A stretch of DNA of 6,286 nt from JBPCRW01 sp050996405 (GTDB taxonomy: Bacteria > Acidobacteriota > Blastocatellia > Pyrinomonadales > Pyrinomonadaceae), in assembly GCA_050996405.1 (NCBI GenBank), contig JBPCRW010000258.1, positions 1-6,286 of the forward strand. The letters are read 5' to 3'. Under the pieces are notes generated by a model that was not told where the DNA came from, did not search any database, and saw nothing but the letters and a program-made list of their open reading frames with translations. This document shows positions 1 through 5,321 of the stretch, piece after piece; within the stretch, counting starts at the first letter, position 1, and each line of letters opens with the position of its first letter. The position numbers were made by a program, and so were the translations under genes.

Positions 1-43
1 CGAAGTAAGTGTGTTTTAACAATTTGGGAACACACTTACTTCG
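1..43. terminator. Perfect 15-bp inverted repeat, possible terminator of the ClC gene
   Basis: Bases 1-15 (CGAAGTAAGTGTGTT) are the exact reverse complement of bases 29-43, with a 13-base spacer. On the minus strand the hairpin begins 15 bases after the ClC stop codon, where a terminator would lie. Any U-tract for that direction would fall left of base 1 and cannot be seen. On the plus strand no clean T-run follows the stem. The stem is long but only moderately GC-rich, and the loop is large for an intrinsic terminator. It could instead be a dispersed palindromic repeat or a protein-binding site. The left arm starts at the window edge, so the repeat may be longer. Confidence 0.5.
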
Positions 44-58
44 TGCGCGTTTCTGTAT

Positions 59-1915
59 TTAATCCGGTTCGACGACGTTTGGAATCGCCGTCCATTCCGA
101 ATTATTTTTGTCGTTTAAAACTTCGGCTTGGGCGCGAATAATATCGCTCATCGTCAAAACGCCGAGCAGCTTTTTCTGATTTCCGCGCTCGATGACGGTG
201 AGTTTTATCACTTTCGCCTCGTTCATCCGCACGATGGCGCGGTTCAGCGAACAGTCTGGATAAACCGTTTTGAACGCATCGGCAATTTCCTCAACCGTCT
301 GTTTCCCGCTTTTTTCGGCAAGGTTTCGTTCGAGCCGCGCTTTGGTAATTATCCCGACGCAATGGTTTTCTTCGTCAACGACCGGAAAAGTCGCAAAATT
401 AAGCGAGCCAATCTTTTCGAGCGCGGCGGCAATTGAAAGTTTCGCCGAAACGGTGACGACATTTCGCGTCATCGCTTCGCCGACCCGAATTTGTTCGAGC
501 GCGTGCGTCGGCGTTTTTTTGCGGTGCGGCAAAAAGATTCCGTCTTGTTCGAGCAGAGCTTCGTAAATCGGCGTTGGGCGAAAATGTCTGGCTAAACCGT
601 AAGCCGTCATATTGGCAATCATTAGCGGCAGAATCAAGCCGTAGCTGCCCGTCATTTCAAAAATTATCAACACCGAAGTCATCGGCGCGCGAACGATTCC
701 GGCAAACGCCGCGCCCATTCCGACCAGCGCGAACGCGCCGATTTCGTTGTTCGGATGACCGAATAAAATTATGTCTAGAAATCCGACCGTGCCGCCGAGC
801 ATTCCGCCGATAAACAGAGCGGGCGCGAAAATTCCGCCCGCGCCGCCCGAACTGTATGAAAAAACCGTCGCCGCCAATTTCAAGACGCACAAAACCGCCA
901 TTACTCGAAACGCCAATCCGCCCGAAAGCGCGTTTGAAAGCACGTCGTAACCGCTGGCGGTCACGCCGCCGGTTTGAAAAAAATACAGCGCGACGACTGC
1001 CAGAACGCCCGTCACGATGCCGCCGATTGCCGGACGCGCCCACAACGGAACGGCTGAAAGTTTTTCAAACCAGCCGCGCAGTTTGAGTAAAGATTCGGTA
1101 AAGGCGAGCGAAACGAAAGCGGCGGCAATTCCTAAAACTGCATATAAAACGAGCGACGAAGCGTAATACAGACCGTAATTTTGCGTGACTGTAAGAACCG
1201 GATGCTCGCCCAAAACTCCGCGTTCGATGGCGGCGGCAATCGCGGCGGCGACAATCACGCCCGATAAAACTGTTTGGTCAAGGTCGCCGACGACTTCTTC
1301 AATCGTAAAAGTGACGGCGGCAATCGGAGCGTTAAAAGCCGCCGCGATTCCGGCAGCCGCGCCGACGGGTAGCAGACGACGCAGATTGCTCTGCGACAAC
1401 GCCGCCGTTTTTCCGAGCGAACTCGCAATCCCCGCGCAAATATGAACGGTCGGACCTTCGCGTCCAAGCGATGCGCCCGAACCGATTTGCAAAACGCCGA
1501 TGAAAAATTTTCCGATTGCGTCGCGCAGCGGAAGCCGTCCGCCTTTTATTTCATAGGCGATTTTGACTTGCGGAATGCCGCTGCCGCGCGCGCCCGGCAC
1601 GACGTATTGCAGCAAAATTCCGCTCAACAATCCGCCGAGCGCGGGCGTTAAAATCGTCAGCCAAATCCAATTTCCGTTTGGCGCGGCAATCGCGTTGTCA
1701 ATCAGCAAACTTTCTACTTTGAGAATCGAGAGATGAAAAGCGACGGCGGCTAGACCGCAAATCGCGCCGACAACCAGCGTGAGTATAAAAACCCTCTGCG
1801 ATTCTTTCGGGATGAGGCGCAGAGAGATTTCCAGAAGTTTTAATTTTAATTTACGTCTTTTCGGGCGCAGAAAACGCCAGCGCGCTTTCAATTTTTTGCT
1901 AAGGGAATTGGACAT
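59..1915 (-). CDS. ClC-family chloride channel / Cl-/H+ antiporter with C-terminal CBS pair
   Basis: This 618-residue polytopic inner-membrane protein belongs to the ClC family, which moves chloride by channel or 2Cl-/1H+ exchange. Family signatures appear in order: GSGIP at about 111-115 (selectivity-filter serine), GREGP at 151-155 with the gating glutamate E153, the FNAP...IEE stretch at 194-207 where the internal proton glutamate lies, GGIFAP at 360-365, and a tyrosine at 451 (PIYEALL) matching the central anion-site tyrosine. The gating and proton glutamates both being present favours an antiporter over a channel. The cytosolic tail carries two CBS motifs, about 474-535 and 545-598, which in relatives bind adenine nucleotides and regulate gating. 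The N-terminus before the first helix is very basic (K/R-rich, 7-26). The chosen ATG has no Shine-Dalgarno but has a -10-like hexamer 5 nt upstream. The gene is divergent from rarA. Substrate and ion coupling are inferred from the motifs. Confidence 0.95.
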   Translation of the reverse strand: MSNSLSKKLKARWRFLRPKRRKLKLKLLEISLRLIPKESQRVFILTLVVGAICGLAAVAFHLSILKVESLLIDNAIAAPNGNWIWLTILTPALGGLLSGILLQYVVPGARGSGIPQVKIAYEIKGGRLPLRDAIGKFFIGVLQIGSGASLGREGPTVHICAGIASSLGKTAALSQSNLRRLLPVGAAAGIAAAFNAPIAAVTFTIEEVVGDLDQTVLSGVIVAAAIAAAIERGVLGEHPVLTVTQNYGLYYASSLVLYAVLGIAAAFVSLAFTESLLKLRGWFEKLSAVPLWARPAIGGIVTGVLAVVALYFFQTGGVTASGYDVLSNALSGGLAFRVMAVLCVLKLAATVFSYSSGGAGGIFAPALFIGGMLGGTVGFLDIILFGHPNNEIGAFALVGMGAAFAGIVRAPMTSVLIIFEMTGSYGLILPLMIANMTAYGLARHFRPTPIYEALLEQDGIFLPHRKKTPTHALEQIRVGEAMTRNVVTVSAKLSIAAALEKIGSLNFATFPVVDEENHCVGIITKARLERNLAEKSGKQTVEEIADAFKTVYPDCSLNRAIVRMNEAKVIKLTVIERGNQKKLLGVLTMSDIIRAQAEVLNDKNNSEWTAIPNVVEPD

Positions 1916-1920
1916 TGCTT

Positions 1921-1948
1921 ATCATATAGTAACAAAACGCGCTTTGAA
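1921..1948 (-). promoter_or_regulatory. Candidate promoter of the ClC gene, possibly leaderless
   Basis: Read on the minus strand, TATGAT (1921-1926) matches the -10 consensus at five of six bases and ends 5 nt before the ATG. TTCAAA (1943-1948) is a weak -35 with a 16-base spacer. The predicted start of transcription then falls on or next to the A of the start codon. The absence of a purine-rich Shine-Dalgarno fits a leaderless mRNA. This is a visual match only. Confidence 0.35.
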
Positions 1949-2035
1949 TAATGAATTTCCGCTCGTCTTAAGTTTTTAACATTTTTCAAAGCTCCAGCCA
2001 ATTCGTTTTTGAGATTTCAAAGAATAAAAATGAAT

Positions 2036-2064
2036 TTGGCGAAAACGATTTATCAACTCATAAT
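2036..2064 (+). promoter_or_regulatory. Candidate promoter of rarA, possibly leaderless
   Basis: TTGGCG (2036-2041) and CATAAT (2059-2064) are separated by 17 bases and match the -35 and -10 consensus at four and five of six positions. The -10 element ends 6 nt before the rarA ATG, so transcription would begin at about the start codon. No Shine-Dalgarno is visible in the bases before that ATG. The same arrangement is seen on the opposite strand for the ClC gene. A second possible -35 (TTGAGA, 2009-2014) has no convincing -10. Confidence 0.4.
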
Positions 2065-2070
2065 CTAGTT

Positions 2071-3204
2071 ATGGAGCCTTTAGCGAGCAGAATCAGACCG
2101 CAGAATTTAGAAGAATTTGTCGGGCAGCTTCATCTGGTCGGCGCGGGGAAACCTTTGCGAATCGCCATCGAACAGGCGCACATTTTTTCGTTTGTTTTGT
2201 GGGGCGCGCCCGGAACGGGCAAAACGACTCTGGCGCGAATTTACGCTAGCGCAATCAATGCCGATTTTTACGAACTCTCCGCCGTTTCCGCAGGGAAGGA
2301 CGACATCAGAAAAATCGTTAATAAACCGCGTGAAGAAAATCGCCCGCGTATTTTATTTCTGGACGAAATTCATCGTTTCAACAAAGCGCAGCAGGATTTT
2401 TTACTGCCGTTTGTCGAAAACGGAGAACTCATTTTAATCGGCGCGACGACGGAAAATCCGAGTTTTGAAATTATTCCCGCGCTGCTTTCACGCCTGCGCG
2501 TTTTTGTTTTGGAAGAATTAACGCCCGAAGAAATGTTTGTAATTTTTGACCGCACGGGTTTTGAATTGGACGCGGAAGCGAAAGAATGGCTGGCGAATAT
2601 GGCGAACGGCGACGCGCGGCAGGCGATTACGATGATTGAAAATACGGCGCGGCTTTACGGCGCGGTAACGCTCGAAAATCTCAAAAATGCTCTGCAATCG
2701 AAATTTTTGCGTTACGACAAAAAAGGCGAGGAGCATTACAACCTCATCAGCGCGTTTATCAAATCAATGCGAGCCAGCCAGCCGGACGCGGCGATTTATT
2801 ATCTGGCGCGGATGATTGAAGCGGGCGAAGACCCGAAATTTATCGCGCGGCGAATGGTGATTTTCGCCTCCGAAGACATCGGCGTGGCGAATCCGACCGC
2901 GCTCGTCGTCGCCAACGCCGTTTTTCGCGCCGTCGAAATTATAGGCTTGCCCGAAGCGGGAATAAATTTAGCGCACGGCGTGGTTTATTTATCAAACTGC
3001 AAAAAGGACAAAAGCGCGTATCACGCTTATAAACAGGCTCTCGAAGATGCAAAAAAATTCGGGAATCTGCCCGTGCCTTTGAATTTGCGAAACGCGCCGA
3101 CCAAGTTGATGAAAGACATCGGCTACGGCGCGGGCTACGAAAAATACACGACGGAAGATTTGCTGCCGGAGAAATTGAAGGGCAAAAAATATCTTAAAAA
3201 TTGA
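2071..3204 (+). CDS. rarA: RarA/MgsA-type AAA+ ATPase (replication-associated recombination protein A)
   Basis: RarA (MgsA; WRNIP1/Mgs1 in eukaryotes) is a clamp-loader-like AAA+ ATPase that acts at stalled replication forks with SSB. Visible motifs are the N-terminal PLASRIRPQNLEEFVGQ box, Walker A GAPGTGKT at 45-52, Walker B ILFLDEI at 94-100 followed by the family-typical HRFNKAQQDFLLP, sensor 1 GATTENPSFE at 124-133, the arginine-finger SRLR at 140-143, and sensor 2 GDARQ at 180-184. The helical tetramerisation domain follows from about 216 (KGEEHYNLISAFIKS, then FASEDIG at 265-271). At 377 residues it is shorter than the usual 420-450. It stops at LKGKKYLKN, where relatives normally continue with a YY.P..G.E..I tail, and no obvious frameshift continues it. 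The start is the first standard start codon after an in-frame stop and aligns with the family's N-terminal box. No terminator is seen before the next promoter. Confidence 0.95.
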   Translation: MEPLASRIRPQNLEEFVGQLHLVGAGKPLRIAIEQAHIFSFVLWGAPGTGKTTLARIYASAINADFYELSAVSAGKDDIRKIVNKPREENRPRILFLDEIHRFNKAQQDFLLPFVENGELILIGATTENPSFEIIPALLSRLRVFVLEELTPEEMFVIFDRTGFELDAEAKEWLANMANGDARQAITMIENTARLYGAVTLENLKNALQSKFLRYDKKGEEHYNLISAFIKSMRASQPDAAIYYLARMIEAGEDPKFIARRMVIFASEDIGVANPTALVVANAVFRAVEIIGLPEAGINLAHGVVYLSNCKKDKSAYHAYKQALEDAKKFGNLPVPLNLRNAPTKLMKDIGYGAGYEKYTTEDLLPEKLKGKKYLKN

Positions 3205-3211
3205 GCGGAAT

Positions 3212-3241
3212 TTATCATTTCGGTGTAAATTATATTGATAA
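3212..3241. repeat. Short inverted repeat upstream of the sigma-54 promoter
   Basis: TTATCA (3212-3217) and TGATAA (3236-3241) are inverted copies with 18 bases between them, ending 13 bases before the sigma-54 box. They could be half-sites for a regulator. Six-base arms in AT-rich DNA are easily found by chance, so support is weak. Confidence 0.2.
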
Positions 3242-3253
3242 CTAAAGTCGGTC

Positions 3254-3269
3254 TGGCATCAGTTTTGCA
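3254..3269 (+). promoter_or_regulatory. Sigma-54 (RpoN) -24/-12 promoter upstream of the DUF4142 operon
   Basis: The 16 bases TGGCATCAGTTTTGCA fit the RpoN consensus TGGCACGN4TTGCW with only the C and G at positions 6-7 replaced. The invariant GG (3255-3256) and GC (3267-3268) have exactly ten bases between them. Transcription would start around 3280, giving an untranslated leader of roughly 114 nt before the lipoprotein gene. Sigma-54 promoters need an enhancer-binding ATPase. No such gene is in the window. The core dinucleotide spacing makes this a better match than any sigma-70 pair I could find in the 3205-3393 gap. Confidence 0.6.
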
Positions 3270-3393
3270 TTAACGCTTTAGATACTTTTGGATAGTAACG
3301 TTTCGCTACACTCGGCAGATTTTTGTTTTCGGAAGATTTGGCGGGCGCGGCGATAGAAAATGTTAAATACTTTGAGAAGGAGAGAAAAACAGA

Positions 3394-4041
3394 ATGAAAA
3401 AAATAATCTTTTTAAGCGCGATTTTAGCTTTGGGAATTGCGGGTTTAGCAGGCTGCGATAATAACGCGAACAGCAACACGGTCGCAAATATGAACAGTTC
3501 GATGAATAGAAATGCTGCAAACAGTATGGCGACCAATCTGAATGTAAATTCAAATACCGCCGTCGTAGTGAATAATAACGCGATAAATTCAAATGTCGCC
3601 AATGAAGTCGAAGGCGGCAGTTTCGGTTTTATGAAAGAAGCGGCACAGGGCGGAATGGCGGAAGTCGAACTCGGCAAACTCGCCGCGTCGAAAGCGCAGA
3701 ACGCCGAAGTTAAAGCGTTCGGGCAAAAAATGGTGACTGACCATACCAAAATCAACAACGATTTAAAGGAAGTTGCGGCGAAGAAAAAAGCGACGCTTCC
3801 GACCGAAGTCAACGCAAAGCAAAAGGAATTGATGGATAAATTATCCAAACTTTCCGGCGCGGATTTTGACAAGGAATATGTCGATTCGATGGTTGACGAC
3901 CACAAAGAAGATATTGACGCTTTTCAGGAACAAGCCGACAGCGGAAACGACTCGAATGTTAAGGGATTCGCCGCCCGAAATTTGCCGACTTTAAAGGCGC
4001 ATCTCGATATGATTAAAAACATTCAAGGCAAAATGAAATAA
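3394..4041 (+). CDS. DUF4142 lipoprotein with Asn-rich linker
   Basis: This 215-residue exported lipoprotein has a basic n-region (MKK), a hydrophobic core and lipobox LAGC with the lipidated cysteine at 21. Residues 22-70 form a low-complexity linker in which 19 of 49 residues are asparagine, likely a flexible tether from the membrane. From about 75 to 212 lies a DUF4142 domain (predicted ferritin-like helical bundle): FMKEAAQGGMAEVELGKLA at 79-97, MVTDHTKINNDL at 113-124, the second acidic His motif DDHKEDIDAF at 168-177 and a final helix with H203. The His/Asp/Glu residues resemble the family's possible metal-site residues, but no biochemical role is established for the domain. A strong Shine-Dalgarno AAGGAG (3377-3382) sits 11 nt before the ATG. 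It is the first gene of a likely three-gene operon behind a sigma-54 promoter. The Asn-rich linker is a trait I associate with Blastocatellia. Placement in the inner or outer membrane cannot be decided. Confidence 0.9.
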   Translation: MKKIIFLSAILALGIAGLAGCDNNANSNTVANMNSSMNRNAANSMATNLNVNSNTAVVVNNNAINSNVANEVEGGSFGFMKEAAQGGMAEVELGKLAASKAQNAEVKAFGQKMVTDHTKINNDLKEVAAKKKATLPTEVNAKQKELMDKLSKLSGADFDKEYVDSMVDDHKEDIDAFQEQADSGNDSNVKGFAARNLPTLKAHLDMIKNIQGKMK

Positions 4042-4054
4042 GGAATTTAAGGCG

Positions 4055-4339
4055 ATGGCACAATGTGAAATCTGCGGCAATGATTACTATCTGGCGTTTG
4101 AAGTGGTGACGGCTGGCAACCGTCACGTTTTCGATTGCTTCGAGTGCGCCATCCACAAACTCGCGCCGGTTTGCGCGCACTGCGGATGCAAAATAATCGG
4201 TCACGGCATCGAAGCCAAAGAAAACTTTTTCTGCTGCGCCAACTGCGCCAAACAGTCGGGCGTAACGGGAGTCGCAGACCACATCTGGGGCAAGGAAAAG
4301 GAAACTGCCGAAGACAGCGGCGGCGGTAACGGAACTTAA
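4055..4339 (+). CDS. Small Cys-rich zinc-ribbon protein, function unknown
   Basis: This is a 94-residue cytosolic protein with no signal peptide. Four CxxC pairs are visible: C4/C7, C28/C31, C40/C43 and C61/C64, plus C45, C60 and histidines at 24, 34 and 50. The spacing suggests two four-cysteine metal sites, a treble-clef or zinc-ribbon arrangement, with the motifs FDCFECAIH and CxHCGCKIIGHG reading like a conserved small family found in several phyla. The C-terminal 20 residues are acidic and Gly-rich and probably disordered. The start lies 13 nt after the lipoprotein stop. AGGA at 4041-4044 is a plausible ribosome site, so translation is likely coupled to the upstream gene. It could be a metal sensor, a small regulator or a redox-active zinc protein. 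The sequence does not separate these. I would not call it a metallothionein. Confidence 0.8.
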   Translation: MAQCEICGNDYYLAFEVVTAGNRHVFDCFECAIHKLAPVCAHCGCKIIGHGIEAKENFFCCANCAKQSGVTGVADHIWGKEKETAEDSGGGNGT

Positions 4340-4357
4340 TGAATACAGGAGAATTTT

Positions 4358-4618
4358 ATGAGCGATTCATCAGCAAAAATTGATAAACGCGATGATGTCA
4401 ATCCAGAATCGGGCGAACATAAATACGGCGATGTCGAATTTGCCGATACGACAAATAAAAAATATCCGATTGATACGCCGGAACATATTCGCGCCGCCTG
4501 GAGTTATATCAATCACAAGGATAATGCCGCGAAATATGACGCGGACGAAGTTAAAACGATTAAACGTCGAATCAAAAAAGCGGCTGATAAACATGGAGTC
4601 GAGATTCAGGAAGATTAA
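4358..4618 (+). CDS. Small conserved hypothetical protein (DUF6582-like)
   Basis: This is an 86-residue hydrophilic protein with no signal or membrane segment. The first 30 residues are polar and probably flexible. The conserved core is about 35-81: KYPIDTPEHIRAAWSYIN, then a run ending DEVKTIKRRIKKAADKHGVEI. The pattern of K(Y/F)PI...H.R.A...N......(E)......I...A...GI resembles small proteins, some of them annotated in phage-related contexts, grouped as DUF6582-like. That assignment is from memory and needs a profile search. A strong ribosome site AGGAG (4347-4351) lies 6 nt before the ATG, and the gene begins 18 nt after the preceding stop. It is the last gene before a strong terminator, so it is most simply the third cistron of the lipoprotein operon. 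Function is unknown. The charged helical tail could bind nucleic acid or another protein. Confidence 0.8.
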   Translation: MSDSSAKIDKRDDVNPESGEHKYGDVEFADTTNKKYPIDTPEHIRAAWSYINHKDNAAKYDADEVKTIKRRIKKAADKHGVEIQED

Positions 4619-4639
4619 GATTTTCTGGAATCCGACGAG

Positions 4640-4680
4640 AAAAACACGGCGGGCATTTTCTTTTGCCCGCCGTGTTTTTT
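4640..4680. terminator. Strong bidirectional rho-independent terminator
   Basis: A 15-bp perfect stem, AAAAACACGGCGGGC (4640-4654) with its complement at 4665-4679, extends by one further A-T pair around an eight-base pyrimidine loop. A run of T follows on the plus strand and the A-run at 4640-4644 gives the matching T-run on the minus strand. It lies 21 nt after the stop of the plus-strand operon and just past the stop of msrA, so it can end transcription from both convergent units. Confidence 0.95.
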
Positions 4681-4683
4681 AAT

Positions 4684-5229
4684 CTATTTTTTCAATCTGT
4701 CCACAAATTTCCGTCTGAATTTTGCCACTTTCGGCGCGACGACCGCCGCGCAATACGGCTGGTTCGGATTGTTGGCGAAATATTCCTGGTGATAATCTTC
4801 CGCCGGATAAAATTTATCGAAAGGTTTTACTTCCGTGACAATCGGTTTGTCGTAAATTCTTTCTTCGGTAATTTCCTTGATAACTTCTTCGGCAACTTTT
4901 TTCTGTTCGTCCGAATGATAAAAAATCGCCGAGCGATACGATTTGCCGATGTCGTTGCCTTGCCGGTTTAACTGCGTCGGGTCGTGAACGGTAAAGAAAA
5001 TCTGCAAAATTTCTTTGAATGAAACTTCCTGCGGGTCAAATTTTATATTGATAACTTCGGCGTGTCCGGTCGTGTCCGAGCAAACTTCTCTGTAAGTCGG
5101 ATTTTCTTTGTGTCCACCGGAATAGCCGGAAATGACATCTTCCACGCCTTTCAAATCGTCGAAAATCGGTTCGACGCACCAAAAACAACCTGCGGCAAGC
5201 GTTGCCGTTTCCAAATTTTTATTTTCCAT
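4684..5229 (-). CDS. msrA: Peptide-methionine (S)-S-oxide reductase MsrA
   Basis: MsrA reduces the S-epimer of methionine sulfoxide in proteins and free methionine, using thioredoxin, and normally acts in the cytosol. The 181-residue length is typical. The catalytic GCFWC motif is at 14-18 with nucleophile C15. Other family blocks are GYSGGHKENPTYREVCSDTTGHAE at 35-58, HDPTQLNRQGNDIGKSYRSAIFY at 82-104 and YPAEDYHQEYF at 141-151. C160 near the C-terminus (QPYCAAVVAPKV) is a likely resolving cysteine, and C18 and C50 are further candidates. No signal peptide is present and no MsrB domain is fused. AGGGA on the minus strand (about 5237-5241) precedes the ATG at a suitable distance. It is followed by the bidirectional terminator. 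moaA lies upstream on the same strand, 92 bp away, with a hairpin between, so the two may be separately transcribed. Confidence 0.97.
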   Translation of the reverse strand: MENKNLETATLAAGCFWCVEPIFDDLKGVEDVISGYSGGHKENPTYREVCSDTTGHAEVINIKFDPQEVSFKEILQIFFTVHDPTQLNRQGNDIGKSYRSAIFYHSDEQKKVAEEVIKEITEERIYDKPIVTEVKPFDKFYPAEDYHQEYFANNPNQPYCAAVVAPKVAKFRRKFVDRLKK

Positions 5230-5250
5230 AATCGTTTCCCTGTGTTCGTT

Positions 5251-5280
5251 ATTTTACTAATTTTACTGAAACGCGGGCAA
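5251..5280 (-). promoter_or_regulatory. Candidate msrA promoter
   Basis: On the minus strand TTGCCC (5275-5280) and TAAAAT (5251-5256) are 18 bases apart and match -35 and -10 at four and five of six positions. Transcription would start around 5244, giving a short leader that carries the AGGGA ribosome site. The -10 region overlaps a direct repeat of ATTTTACT (5251-5258 and 5260-5267, plus-strand reading), which could be an operator or simply AT-rich spacing. Confidence 0.35.
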
Positions 5281-5289
5281 TTCCTAAAA

Positions 5290-5309
5290 GTTTTCCACCT
5301 GTGGAAAAC
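5290..5309. terminator. Perfect 9-bp inverted repeat after moaA: terminator or paired DnaA-box-like sites
   Basis: GTTTTCCAC (5290-5298) and GTGGAAAAC (5301-5309) are exact inverted copies around two bases. On the minus strand the hairpin starts 12 nt after the moaA stop and is followed by CTTTTAGG, so it could be a weak intrinsic terminator with a short T-run. The arms also contain TTTTCCACA (minus strand, 5300-5308) and TTTTCCACC (plus strand, 5291-5299), which are close to the DnaA box TTATCCACA. Both readings are possible. Position favours the terminator. Confidence 0.5.
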
Positions 5310-5321
5310 CTGCAAATTATT

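Noticed and set aside
657..1043. Arg-rich open frame inside the ClC gene, with other open frames antisense to it
   Set aside because: They are shadows of the GC-biased ClC codons: no family motifs, no ribosome sites, and very high Arg content.
3296..3310. Riboswitch or structured leader in the 5' region of the DUF4142 gene
   Set aside because: Only a weak interrupted hairpin (GTAACG...CGCTAC) is visible. No known riboswitch motif was recognised.
3363..3905. 180-codon minus-strand frame opposite the DUF4142 gene
   Set aside because: Its hydrophobic Phe/Ala/Ser-rich sequence is the antisense of Asn/Lys/Ala codons. The plus strand has a signal peptide, lipobox, ribosome site and a recognised domain.
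4358..4618. Prophage remnant suggested by the small DUF6582-like gene
   Set aside because: No integrase, attachment site, tRNA or other phage gene is nearby. The gene fits the operon by spacing and terminator.
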